A stretch of DNA of 64,000 bases from Gambelia wislizenii. Its lineage: Eukaryota > Chordata > Lepidosauria > Squamata > Crotaphytidae. The notes under the pieces were generated by a model. It saw nothing but the letters and a program-made list of their open reading frames with translations. It was not told the DNA's origin and did not search any database. This document shows, piece by piece, positions 22,043-33,019 of the stretch (within the stretch, counting starts at the first letter, position 1; every line of letters starts with the position of its first letter). Both the position numbers and the translations under genes were made by a program. Where the stretch lies: contig JAUMIR010000001.1 in NCBI GenBank assembly GCA_030847615.1, positions 248,871,187-248,935,186 on the forward strand, given 5' to 3'.

Positions 22043-22318
22043 TTTTTTTATTTAGTTATTTATATCCCGCTCTTCAGCCACAAGGCTATCAGAGCGGCTT
22101 ACAAATTGTTTTTTTAAGCAATAGCTATTTACACATCTACACTGCTTTAAACAGTTTCCAATGTGTGTTACCTAATTGCCCCCACAAGCTGGGTACTCAT
22201 TTTACCAATCTACAAAAGGATGGAAGGCTGAGTGAACCTTGGAGCCCTCTGGAATTGAACTTGCAATGTGGTGACTTGCAGTACTGGCATTTAACCACTG
22301 CGCGACCAGGGCTCTTCT
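22043..22318 (-). mobile_element. tRNA-derived SINE (copy 1)
   Basis: On the minus strand the element starts gccctggtcgcgcagtggtt with an A-box-like tRNA start, followed by a B-box-like gttcaattcc. Its 3' part is shared with the other copies (ttgtaagccgctctgatagc) and ends in TAAATAA units. Three copies lie in the window, all on the minus strand. Confidence 0.75.
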
Positions 22319-22329
22319 CTCCTCGTCCT

Positions 22330-23190
22330 TGGGTCCCTAGTGGGAAGAAGGTTTTGGGGTGTACAGAGAAGGAAACACACAACACCTAACGAGTGAAATG
22401 GCCAGAACTTTCCTGGCTACACCTCTTGGCACAACACATGGCAAAGATCCATGCACTGGACAATCTGCCACTAAAGGATGGTTGCAATCCCTATTGTACT
22501 GGCTGAGGGATAACTATGGGATGACAGTCTGAGGGACGTCATTTTGGTAGAAGCCACTGCACTGTTCCCCTGTCACCTGGGAGTTAGACCAGTCGGACAG
22601 CTCCTGAGCTTGGCATGTACCTGAAAGCCTTCACACATGCACCCAAGATTTCTTAAGGAGAGGCTGTAGAATAGGAGACAATAGGCACACAGGCCCCATT
22701 TTGATCCCTAGACATTTCGTTTCTTTCTGATAAAAAATGTTACTTGAACTATATCCCTCCTTTCGTGCCACCAAAATGCAATTTTAAATAAGGCAATATA
22801 GTTTTTGGTGGAAAGAAAGTAGAGACAGAATGAGAGCAAAAAGAACATAGCTAAATCTTAAAGAACTGTAAAAATATACAACATTGAGAGACCACCTGTT
22901 TCACGACAGTGTGACATATAGGAAGATGGGGGAAAGTTAAGCATATTTAGCTAAGGAACAAAAACTTATATGCTGCTGTATCAGCTGCAGTTTTGAATTT
23001 AGAACTGTTTGACTGAATACCCATGACCACAACTCAGTCTTGTAGAGCTGTGCATGGAAGGAAGATTTCCAGTCTTCCATACATCAGCCAAGTGCCTATT
23101 CAGCTGAATGCATAGCAGCACAGCCCCCCATTATATTGAGGGAGTTCTGTTTTCTCAAAGAGTGAAACTATAACAATTCTAAAAAAAATT
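22330..23190. other. Intron F-G, nothing recognised
   Basis: I see no coding exon or nameable element. It is bounded by the tRNA SINE and the second L1. Confidence 0.5.
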
Positions 23191-23889
23191 TTTTTTTGTA
23201 TAATATTCTTTTTATTTGTTTATAATAATAAAATACATAACAATTCCATTTTGTGGTTGACAGTCTCCACAAAATGACAAGTAACAGTAATATTTTCAAC
23301 GTATATGGTGATAAGAAAAAATAAATAACTACAACACAAGGAAACAAGGATAAATATTAAAAGGAAAAATTATGCTGTTATATATGTCTGGTATGCAGTT
23401 TCTTAATATATGATTCAATTTGGTTGTGCTGAACTTTGTACAGTGCGTTTATATGATACAGTACAGGAGTTAACATCTTAATTCTCCAGAATATCATTCC
23501 ACAGTTTTCCATGGGTGGCGGGTGGGGTTTGTTGAACCAGGTTGTGATTTATATATTCAATCATTAGGAACCATTTTTCTGCGAAGGTTGTTTTTGCAAG
23601 ACTGCCTTGGGATGCTCTAATTTGTTCCTTAAGTTTTTTCCATTAGCCAAATGTTCCAAAATTGATTCCGCCATTTTTCCATTGTAAATTTGCCTGTTTT
23701 CCAATTTTGTGCAATTTCCAGACTTGTTATTGCTAATAAAAATCGTATCAAGTCGTTTGACTGTGGTGTTTTGATCAGTGAAACAAGAGAGGAGTACCAG
23801 GCTGGGGAGTCATGGTAATGGTTTGTTTTGTAATTTGTGAGATCAGTCTGAGTACCTCAGACCAAAATTTTTGAACTACAGGGCAATGA

Positions 23890-26360
23890 AACCACATGTG
23901 GAGATATGTACCCTTTTCTTTGCATCCTCTCCAACAGGTAGGGTTATTGTTTTTGGTGATTTGAGTAAGTTTGTGGGGTGTCAGATACTATTTGTACACC
24001 ACCTTAAGTATGTTTTCTTGTATTATGACTGGGCTTTTCTGAAATGTTGGGGATTTCCAGATGTTCGACCAGTCCAGATCGCTTAAGGCGTGTGAAATAT
24101 CTGCTTCCCAAGCTAATTTAAAACGTGAAGTTTCAATCTTGGTAGTTTCCATCATGTCGTTATATATAGTTGCCATGTGGCCTTTGACTTGGTTGGTAGA
24201 GGATACACATAAATATTCAAATTTTGTTAGAGGTCTGGGTACAAATCCCTGACGTTGAATATGAGACAGGAAACATGCAATTTGGATATGTTGTAGCCAG
24301 ATGGGTTGAATAGAGTATAGGTCTCTTATTAGCTCCTCTTTAGTTTTAGGAACATTTTTGTTATAAAGGTCAGATATCATATATATCCCCTTTCTGGTCC
24401 AATCCGAGTAGGATTTGTATTTGATCGGGTCATAAAATTCCGGATGTGTCAGAAAAGGGCAGACAGGTAAGACTTGTGGCATCATTTTATGGCTCCATTG
24501 TTTCCAAATTCATAAAGATGTTTTTAAAAAGGGGTTGTCCAATTTATTAATCTGAGAGTGGGAAAGGTTAGAAAAATATGTTTCCATGTGTTTTGGGTCG
24601 CCTTGGTCTAGTTCAGCTTCAATCCAGTTGGTTTGGGGGTTTCTCTTGAATATCTGGACCAAATTCGCAAGCTGCGCAGCTGCAAAATAATGTGGAAGAT
24701 TTGGGACACCTAAACCACCTGATTGGAGTTTTAAATGTAAAATACTTTTTGGGAATCTTGGTTTTTTATTGTTGAAGATGAAAGTATAGAATAGTTTTCC
24801 AGTTGTTAAAATATGTTGTAGGGGGTTCTAGAGGTAGTGTAAAAAACAAAAATAGAAGTTTTGGGAGTGCAAACATTTTTATTATAGCTATCCTTCCCAG
24901 GAGGAAAAGATTGAATGTGGTCCAGTGTTTTATTTTTTGCTTAATCCATTTTGTGAGTGGTTTACAGTTCCATGACAGCAGTTGTCCCCTATCTTTGGTA
25001 ACTAATATCCCTAGGTATTTAAATCCTGAGGGCTGTAGGTGTAGTTTGGTCAACCGCTGCCATTCGTGTTGCATTGCATGTGGAGTGTTTGGACACAGTA
25101 GTTTGGATTTTTGCATATTTACCCTAAAACCTGTATATATATCAAAATTGGTCATGATGTTTCAGAGAGCTGGAAAAGCTGTGGTTATACTTGTGATATA
25201 GAGTAAGATATCATCTGCAAAGAGACCAATTTTGTGCATTTGTTGGTAGATTATTGGGCCTTCGATTTGATGTGACATTCTGATTTGTTCTGCAAGGGGT
25301 TCTATGGCTATTGTGAACAATAGTGGGGATAGTGGGCATCCCTGTTTAGTTCCGCGGTGAAGTTCAAATGCTTGGGAGTCAACTTTGTTAGCATATATTG
25401 TTGCTTCGGAATTGGAATACATTGGCGGATTGTTACAAATTGGTGACCCATATTCATTTTCTGAAGCAGTCCAAATAAGTAGGGCCATTCCAACCTATCA
25501 AAGGCTTTTAATGCATCTAGCGATATCAATGCCAAGGGTATACGTTTGTGATTGCAGAAGTGTATTATGTTTAATATTCTTCTGATAGCTTCAGCTAAGC
25601 GTCTGCCAGGCATAAAGCCTTTTTGGTTTGAATGTATGTATTTGGTGATGAAAGTGTTCAAACATTTTGAGAAAACTGTGGTCATTATTTTGAGGTCAGA
25701 GTTGATTAGAGCAATTGGTTTAAAGGAAGTGATGACAGGTGTGTCATCTTCTGTCTTAGGGATCAGAATGATCTGCGATCTTTTCCAGCTATTGGGGTGT
25801 GGATCACTATGAAGGAGTTCGTTATATAAATTGTGTAAATGCGGGGTGAGATCTGTTTTAAGTTGTTTATAAAATTCAGCAGAAAATCCATTGGGTCCAG
25901 GTGACTATCCCATTTTGAGTTGACTGATGGTTTGTTCAATTTCCTGTATGGTGATTGGGGAGTTTAAAGTTGTCTTGTGTTGTTCAGTGAGTTTTGGGAT
26001 TTTGAGTGAATTTAAAAATTGAGTCAAGTCTAAAGACTGGGGGCATTCTGAGGTATATAGATCTTTGTAAAATGTGCGAAATTTGTGAAGTATATCTGTG
26101 GTTTTGGTTATAGTGGTTCTATCCAGAGTTTTAATTCTTGAGATAATTCTCTTTTCGGCTTTTCTTTTGATTAAGCGTGCTAATAATTTTGAATTTCTAT
26201 TTCCATGTTGGTAGTACTGTGCTTTTGTATATTGGGTGGCTATATGAATGTTTTTGAGGTCTAGTTCTTCTATTTCAGATTTTATTTTTGTCATTTGAAC
26301 TAGTATCTGCTTATTTTGAGTCTTCTTGTGCTTTTGGGTCAGTATGTTTAATTCGTTCAA
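23890..26360 (-). pseudogene. L1 ORF2, RT and C-terminal regions (broken)
   Basis: Frames in order: 25905-26360 (KAQYYQHGNRNSKLLARLIK, linker before RT), 25308-25685 (HSNQKGFMPGRR, LISLDALKAFDRLEW), 25162-25488 (HRGTKQGCPLSPLLFTIAIE, then LFADDILLYI), 24766-25155 (LQPSGFKYLGILVT, NLFLLGRIAIIKM) and 23988-24485. The active-site FADD motif is intact. In the C-terminal part, near 23920, CWRGCKEKGTYLHMWFHCP keeps a CCHC arrangement. At least four frameshifts or stops separate the frames. Confidence 0.85.
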
Positions 26361-26390
26361 TGGGAAGTGTCTGTGTGCCTCTTTTATTTT

Positions 26391-27290
26391 TTAATTTTTT
26401 TGTTTAGCTCCTTCTTGAATCAGGAGGCCGCGCAAGACTGCCTTTAAAGTGTCCCAGAGTAGTGATTCTGGGGTATTGTCTCTTTTATTCTCTTGATAGA
26501 ATTGTTTTATTACTTGTTGTATTTGCATTTTGAACGGTTCATTGTTTAGTAAGTAAGAGTTAAATCTCCATATTTTAGTGGGATGTGTTGTTTCTGTCTC
26601 CATAGTTAGTGGAGTGTGGTTTGAGTGGAGGGCAGGGTGGATGGTTACTCTTTCGATGTGGGACATCGTTAGTTTATCAACAAAGAAATAGTCAAGTCTT
26701 GAGTAAGAATTGTGAACTTTGGAGAAATAGGTGTAATCTCTAGTAGTGCTGTTTAATAATCGCCAAGGGTCAACCAAGTTAATTCTTTTAAGATTTTCCA
26801 AGGGAATTTGTGGTACTGAGTAGGATTTCAGTGATTTGTAAGAGGATTTGTCCATGTATGGGTTGAAAACTGCATTAGCATCTCCTGCGATTATAACTGC
26901 ACCCTTTGTCATCTGTTCTAGAGATTCCAGGAAGGATATCAAGAATTGGGTTTGGTTTGAGTTTGGTGCATAGAAACTGGCTAGAGTGACTTCCCTGTTC
27001 ATAAGATTACCTTGTACTATCACAAATCTGCCTTTAGGGACCATATGGGTTTTCTGTGGAGTGAATGGGGTGTGTTTGTCAAGTATTATTGCAGTCCCTC
27101 TCACCTTCCCATTACCTCCAGCCACAAATTGTTGTCCAAATTGGGATTTTGGAAGCACCTGGTCAGTCGATTTGTTGTGAGTCTCTTGTAGGAAAATTAT
27201 ATTCGGAAGAAGTGGTCTGATTTGTTTCAATATCTTGGCTCTCTTGACCGATGATCCCAACCCTCGAACATTAAAGGAGAGAAATTTGAG
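26391..27290 (-). pseudogene. L1 ORF2 endonuclease domain
   Basis: The frame starts LKFLSFNVRGLGSSVKRAKI (the asparagine of the SxNVRG motif) and continues IIFLQETHN (catalytic glutamate), VTLASFYAPNSNQ, AVIIAGDANAVFNPYMD (GD-x-N motif), SRLDYFFVDKL and ALHSNHTPLT, where the usual SDH is SNH. It is therefore an almost complete AP-type endonuclease with the last catalytic aspartate changed to asparagine. Confidence 0.8.
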
Positions 27291-27982
27291 ACTAGATATG
27301 TCTAGTTAAATGAAAATTGCTATTATAGTTGTTACTCCATGGGTGGGCTGGAGGTGTCAGTTGTAAGGGGCCAGAGAGAGTGCAATTACAGATATTTAGC
27401 GACCATATAGTAGGAGTCCAGCATTTTTCCAGAACATTGTAAGGAGAGATGTACAGCATAATAGTTAAAAGTATCAACATAAGCAACATTAACATTTGAA
27501 CATTCAAACACCTGGGTGTGGAGTCCCACAGAATGCGTGGGACTTCGGGTGGGGGTAATATCCCCATCCTTTCCAGGGAAAACATTTTGGGGGGGTTAAA
27601 CTAGAGCAGAGGGCAGGTTACTGAGGCCTCTTGATATCAGGGTGTTGAATGTGCCCTATTAGTCATTGATTTTTTTTTTTATAGAGGGTTATGTGGTGCA
27701 CTGTCTCAGGTCTGAGCATTTCACTCAGGCCCAGGACCACAACACTCCCACCCACATCAATAAAAATATAGCAAGTATATACTTATCATTCAGGTAAACC
27801 ATCAGTTAAGAAGGCAACAAATGTAGATGTGATGGTAGAAGGTCTGGTAAAATCTTCAGAGGGTTTGGCTTGAAAATGTACATTTGTCTTGGCTGACAGT
27901 GTCTAGCACAGTCATTTGCTTTTTTTCTTGTCCTGTGTTCTGATTTTTGCTGTTGATGGGGTTGATGGTGGTCCGATGTCTG

Positions 27983-28930
27983 TTAGACCTTTTGGAGTAT
28001 GGGACTTTTATTTTTGCGTTTGGAGATCTGAGTCCACTTGTTGGTATCAGACGGGTGAATCTTCTGTGCGGCCCAGTTGTCCTCATGATGTATCTCTTGC
28101 TCCAGTGTTGTAGGCACTGGAATATCAATGGCTAGTAGTATATCCAGGAGTTGAGATCTTGTGGAAGCGATCATTGTTGTATTGTTGTGGGAGATGATAA
28201 GTTTAAATGGGAAGCCCCACTTGTAGCGTATCTTCTCTTTTTGCAAAATTGGTGTCAATGGTTTGAAGAGTTTTCTTTTGCGTAAAGTTTCTGGGGCCAG
28301 ATCTTGATATATTGCTATCTGGGATGCATTGTGAAGTATCGGTGTTTGTTTTGAGAGGAGGTCAAATATGCGGGCTTTTATGGAAAAATGGGTAAATCGA
28401 GCAATGATATCCCGAGGAGGTCTGTTTAAAGAGGGTGGGGGGCCCAGTGCTCTATGAACGTGTTCTATATCAGTTGCAGTAATGGTGGCGCTGGGGTAGT
28501 GCTCGTTAACCCAGTTTACTAGAAAGGTTAGAATGTCTATTCCCTCAGCGCCCTCTACAAAACCGTGAAATCTGATATTAGCCCGTCTCCCTCGATTTTC
28601 CAAATCCTCCAGCTTATTTGTTAGAGATTCATTGGCCTCTTCAAGGTTCTGCAATCTGATTTCATGATTTTGCCCCATTTTGTGTGCCTCAGTGGCCGTT
28701 TCTGCAACTTCAGAGATGGTCCCTGTAAGCTCCTTGATGGAGGTCTGTAGGGGAGCAAGGGCTGCAGACCAGTCTCTTTGAAGGTCAGAGACAATTTTCT
28801 CACGGAGCAGTTCAAATTGGTCTGGCAGCAGTTCTTTATTTTCTTTAGGTGAGGTTTCCTTTCCTCCCCCTCCGCTGTTATCTCCCTTACCGCCTCCTCC
28901 TTTGCCTGACTTGTTTATTGTGGGCGCCAT
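27983..28930 (-). CDS. L1 ORF1 protein, intact frame (315 aa)
   Basis: A single open frame beginning MAPTINKSGKGGGGKGDNSG. The N-terminus is Gly/Lys-rich. Residues about 60-115 form a coiled coil ending NKLEDLENRGRRANIRFHGF, the start of the L1 ORF1 RNA-recognition domain. RPPRDIIARFTHFSIKARIF and the basic C-terminal domain (LAPETLRKRKLFKPLTPIL) follow. ORF1p binds L1 RNA as a chaperone trimer. The start is the first ATG after the 5' UTR. Its openness next to a wrecked ORF2 may be chance or recent age. Confidence 0.8.
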   Translation of the reverse strand: MAPTINKSGKGGGGKGDNSGGGGKETSPKENKELLPDQFELLREKIVSDLQRDWSAALAPLQTSIKELTGTISEVAETATEAHKMGQNHEIRLQNLEEANESLTNKLEDLENRGRRANIRFHGFVEGAEGIDILTFLVNWVNEHYPSATITATDIEHVHRALGPPPSLNRPPRDIIARFTHFSIKARIFDLLSKQTPILHNASQIAIYQDLAPETLRKRKLFKPLTPILQKEKIRYKWGFPFKLIISHNNTTMIASTRSQLLDILLAIDIPVPTTLEQEIHHEDNWAAQKIHPSDTNKWTQISKRKNKSPILQKV

Positions 28931-29233
28931 CTTATCTTCCCACTACTACTCCTCCTCACTGCTGTTATCCGATGGGGTTTCTCTTCCTTTTTTTTTTCTG
29001 GCAGTATGCAGAGATCAGTCTCTCAGACAGTCTCTTGCTGCCAAGCAACAGGAAGGTGATTCTTTATTTAGTGTTTCAGAAGGACCCCTCCAGTCGCTGT
29101 AGGACAGGTTAAAATTCTGAAGCCTTCAGGAGCCCTCGCTCTACACGTCCGCCATGTTAGGCATCCGGACACGCCCCTCTAATTTTTTTTTAAATGCTCT
29201 ATAGGTTATGTGTGTGTGCAGGCATATGTGTGT

Positions 29234-29256
29234 ATCTATCTATCTATCTATCTATT
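29234..29256 (+). repeat. (CTAT)n microsatellite
   Basis: About six tetranucleotide units (tctatctatctatctatcta) between the L1 5' end and the minisatellite. Confidence 0.9.
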
Positions 29257-29385
29257 GCTCTTAGGTATGTTGCTGTTTCCAGTGTGCTGATTAGCTGCTT
29301 AGGAAACTGACCAACCAATCAAATCTCTGTTGAGCAGCCAATCAGCTCACTGGGGGCAGAACCATGTGGAAGTTTCACTCCATTC

Positions 29386-30540
29386 TAAACATGGCAGGGG
29401 GTGTGTGGGTAGCATGGGGAGGATGTGGCACGGTGTGTGTGTGCGGTGTGTATGGGGTGCGGGGAGGGCAGTGCAAATGTGGGGAGGGCAGCACATGGTG
29501 GCATGGGGTATGGGGATGGCGGTGCGAGTGGGGGGAGGGTGGCACATGGCGGCACGGTGCAGGGAGGTGGTGCGAGTGTGGGGAGGGTGGCATGGGGTGC
29601 AGGGAGGGCGGCACATGGTGGCACGGGGTATGGGAAGGGCGGTGCGAGTGTGAGGAGGGTGGTACGAGGTGTGGGGAGGGCAGTGCGAGTGCGAGGAGAG
29701 CAGCATGGGGTGCGGGAATGCGATACATGGCAGCACGGGGTGCAGAGAGGGAGGTGCAAGTGCGAGCAGGGCAGCATGGGGTGTGGGGAGGGAGGCACAG
29801 GGTGGCATGGGGTGCAGGGAGGGCAGTGCGACTGCAGGGGGATGGCACGGGATGCGGGGAGGGCGGTGCAAGAGCAGGGAGTGTGGCAGATGGAGGCACA
29901 GGGTGTGGGGAGGGCGGCACAGAGTGGCATGGGGTGAAGGGAGGGTGGTGCAAGTGCAAGGAGGCTGGTATAGGGTGGCATGGGGTGCGGGGAGGGCAGT
30001 ACGAGTGCAGGGAGGGTGGCACAGGGCAGCACGGGGTGCGGGGAGGGTGGTGCAAGTGTGGGGAGGGAGGTACAGGGTGGCACAGGGTGCGGGGAGGGTG
30101 GTGCGAGTGCACGGAGGGCGGCACAGGATGGCACGGGGTGTGGGGAGGGTGGTGCAAGTGCGGAGAGGGTGGCACAGGGTGGCATGGCTTGCAGGAAGGT
30201 CGGTGTGAGTGCAAGGAGGGCAGCACAGGGTGGCACAGGGCAGCACAAGGTGCAGGGAGGGTGGTGCAAGTGTGGGGAGGGTGGCACAGAGTGGTATGGG
30301 TTGCGGGGAGGGTGGTGCGAGTGTGGGGAGGGTGGCACAGAGCGGCACAGGGTGCACAGAGGTGGTGAAAGTGCAGGGAGGCCAGAGCAAGTGTGGAGAA
30401 GGTGGCATGGGGTGCAGGGAGGGCGGTCCGAGGGTGGGGAGGGTGACACAGGTGCAGGGAGGGCAGTGCGAGTGCAGGGACGGCGACATGGGGGAGTGGC
30501 ATGTGTACCGTGGGGGTGTAGTGCACGGGGGGGGGGAACA
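29386..30540 (+). repeat. 51-bp-unit G-rich minisatellite, about 22 copies
   Basis: The sequence is a tandem array whose unit is about 51 bp. One unit contains ggggtgcggggagggtggtg, then a cgagtgcagggagggtggca part, then a cagggtggcac part. Units differ by many point changes (a/g at CpG sites, g/a) and some are shortened. The plus strand is very G-rich with repeated GGG/GGGG runs. Because 51 is divisible by three, long frames stay open on both strands (for example 380, 383 and 354 codons on the minus strand and 334 on the plus); a 17-residue repeat (GCGEGGASVGRVAQGG-type) shows the period. These are not genes: the composition is purely the repeat and nothing resembles a protein domain. Confidence 0.9.
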
Positions 30541-30602
30541 GTGTATGTTACACCAGGTATAGCTAGTAAGTTTTAATATATTTTATGTGTTATGGACAGA
30601 TG

Positions 30603-30640
30603 ATTGACTGACTGACTGACTGACTGACTGATTGATTGAT
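30603..30640 (+). repeat. (GACT)n/(GATT)n microsatellite
   Basis: Consecutive gactgactgactgact units followed by gattgattgat. Confidence 0.9.
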
Positions 30641-30664
30641 AGACATATAGCCAGAAAACCAAAT

Positions 30665-31163
30665 ATGCATGTATGTATTTATATCCCACCCTATATCAAA
30701 ATATCTCAGGATGGTTTAAAGTAAAAATCAATACAAAGAAGTTAAAATAATGTAAAGCAATAAAAATAATTTACACATCCTAAAACACATACAATTCTAT
30801 TAAAAAGGTAAAAATGGGAAACGTGTTAGCCATGTAGCAAAACAAAATCTAGAATCCACAAAAAAAGCAATACGTTCTTGGGTAAAAGTACCCCCTTTTA
30901 CCTGGGTAAAAGGTAAAAACAGGTTTAAAATATTAAGACTGTCTTAAAACCAAGTGCATTACCATTTTGAGATAACTTAATGAGCAGCAGCCAAAGGCTT
31001 TAATAAACAGCCATGTGTTCATTTGGCACCTAAATGAAAACAGCGTTGGTACCAATTGGGCCTCCAAGGGGAGGACCTTCCACTGTTGGGAATTCATTCT
31101 GCCCTGATAACCAATGGTGATTCCTTGTGCAATTCCAGGACCTGACTGATGAGCTCTACTTAC
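30665..31163. other. LINE-like 3' UTR fragment, then unassigned intron
   Basis: The stretch tttatatcccaccctatatc followed by tcaggatggtttaaagtaaa resembles the 3' UTR of reptile CR1/L2-type LINEs. The rest, up to exon F, is not recognised. Confidence 0.4.
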
Positions 31164-31264
31164 ATGTAGCCAAGACATATTCCGATGATAATTGTCTTCT
31201 GTGCCAGTGCTGCTCAGGACTTCAGGTTCTATACTGGGTTCACTTGCACTCCAAGGACTCCCTT
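31164..31264 (-). CDS. UNC80: UNC80 exon F (2 nt plus 33 codons)
   Basis: The acceptor follows a long polypyrimidine tract ending in ttttgaag; the donor is gtaagt. The exon encodes GSPWSASEPSIEPEVLSSTG, then TEDNYHRNMSWLH. An alternative AG lies three bases downstream (gaagaag), so NAGNAG-type variation at the acceptor is possible. The chosen site gives the frame that continues as D-I-E-G-S-P-W from exon E. It ends on a codon boundary before VMILLCNQQSF of exon G. Confidence 0.93.
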
Positions 31265-32815
31265 CTTCAAAAGAAAAAAAAAAAAGATACACCCAAAAGT
31301 AGTTGTCTTCTGAGACATCCTGCCCATTTTAAATCTAAGGCATATGCTTGTAATCCAGACCAGTTTATTTACAGAGATGAATGTTACCCCTGGCTGTCCT
31401 GGAAGGTGCACACAACGGTATGTCATCAGTGCACCAGCCCAATGGGCCAAACCACTCAAGAAGGAAGTTTGACTACACTAAGGAAATGTCAGCTGGTTCT
31501 GCTCACTCTTATCCCAATCTGCCCTTCTTCCATGCCCCTGAGGATCAGCTGGACTGGTAATTACAAGCATAATTCATAATCATTCATAGGACAAGTCTTA
31601 GGGATAAACATTGCCCCCATTCAGGGAAAAGGGGGAGGGTAAGTAAGTGAAAGGAAAAGTTTTGCATCATCAAGATGCTGCAAATTGTTGGTTTCAGTGA
31701 TCTGCATTGACAGGGCTCTGTGGTTAAAAAAAAGGAAAGAAAAGGATCAAGTGTTAAGCCTTGCGGCAGGAGCTACAGCTGCCACAAGCAGGCTACAGCC
31801 GTGTTCAGTCCCATTAGTGGATTCCAACAAGCCTGGGGATGAAAGGGGGAAAAATCCTGCCAAACAATTGTGAACAAAGGCAGGGGAGTGCTCTCTCTGA
31901 CCCGGGAGTTTCCTGCATGCATTTATTGCCAATGGGCCTTCCAAGGTGACAGACCTTTAGCACGGAATTTGACTACTAGAGATGGTCACATTCAGACAAT
32001 GTACTGTATAGTACACACACTCACCTGGAAGTAAGCCCTTATGAACTCAATGGGACTTACTTCTGAGTAGACATTTACAGGATTGTGGTGTAAAACTTTT
32101 AAATGAGGCATAGCTGGGTTCCAATTAGTTCTTCCTCAGCTGTTCTTCTGAGTGAAGATCAACCTGGCTAAACTCAGATTTCCCCAAAGCAGAGATAGAG
32201 CATGGGCAATGCCACTGAGACCACAGGGTGAAAGAGGTTCAAGTTAAGGATTTAACTGTTCCTGACTTTTTCTACAAGAGGTCTCTGTAAGAAATAATAT
32301 TTTGGAGATTCACAAGCACACATATACTTATATCTCATATAAAGGAAAATATGTACATACTGTATATAGAACTAAAAATACACAGTATATAATATTGATA
32401 TGAGATATGTATATATCTATTATACCATATATATTATATAACTTTCATAGATATATAATATATGATATTTATATATATACCTTCCTAAGCATGACATGCA
32501 TTGGGTTGATAAGTCAGAAAAATGCCTATATACCGAGATCATGCACCAGACACTGCGATTTTAAGAACTTGGCATCCTTTGAGTGGAGCAGAACTGACTA
32601 CCTAGTAAGAACAAGGGCAGGATCCAAACTCTGCCCTTGCCAGGTATTAGATCATGCAAAAAAGGGGGTGAATTTCCTCTTTCAGCTCAGACTGCGGGAG
32701 GTCTGCTAGCCTACCAGCCCTTTTCCTCCTTTCCTAGGTCTGTTCGGGTTGCTTCCAGGTTCAAGATGCTGCCTCATCATCCCGCTCCCTTTTTAGCCCA
32801 GCTCATCTATGTTAC
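31265..32815. other. Intron E-F, with one short reptile repeat
   Basis: Positions 32028-32095 (ggaagtaagcccttatgaac, caatgggacttacttctgag) are a common reptile interspersed repeat of unknown class; a diverged relative is at 55680-55735. Positions 32320-32490 are strongly AT-rich. Nothing else is recognised. Confidence 0.5.
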
Positions 32816-33019
32816 CTATGTCAGTGACAGTGTCCCTGCTGTGGGACAGCTGCAGCTCCTCATTCTCAGACTCTGAATCCTGACGGGATAACTTGGTGCT
32901 CTTTAGGCTGCCGGCCCGGCGAATGCTGGACAGGGAACCCCCTTTCTTCACCCGGAAACTGCGGGTTCCTTTAATCTGGAGCAAGCGGGAGCCTCCTATC
33001 CTGTTCTTCCTGCTGGGAA
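32816..33019 (-). CDS. UNC80: UNC80 exon E (2 nt, 67 codons, 1 nt)
   Basis: The acceptor is tttaatacag and the donor gtaaca. The exon encodes PSRKNRIGGSRLLQIKGTRS, then FRVKKGGSLSSIRRAGSLKS and TKLSRQDSESENEELQLSHS, and ends RDTVTDI. It is a basic, serine-rich segment with several RxxS-like motifs (SSIRRAGS, KLSRQDS), typical of the disordered linker in the N-terminal part of UNC80. The residues match the vertebrate protein closely. The last base joins AA of exon F to give glutamate. In-frame joining to exon D is clean, but see the finding on a possible extra exon in the 9.7-kb D-E intron. Confidence 0.95.

Larger units (their letters stand above)
23195..29178 (-). mobile_element. Near-full-length L1-group LINE (second copy), decayed
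   Basis: An about 6-kb minus-strand element. From 5' to 3': a short 5' UTR (28931-29178), ORF1 (27983-28930), endonuclease (26391-27290), RT (24766-26360), and a C-terminal Cys/His domain (23900-24485). The 3' UTR ends in an A/T-rich tail near 23195. The two flanks share only a T-rich tctaa...tttttttt stretch, so a duplication cannot be defined. ORF1 is intact over 315 codons while ORF2 is broken, as expected of an ageing copy. It differs clearly from the first L1 and is closer in style to L1/Tx1-type ORFs. It is in the sense of UNC80. Confidence 0.85.

Noticed and set aside
29347..30576. Open frames of 334-383 codons on both strands in the 29.3-30.6 kb region
   Set aside because: They are translations of the 51-bp minisatellite in several frames. 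The period is a multiple of three, so stops are avoided together; the predicted proteins are pure repeats without domains.
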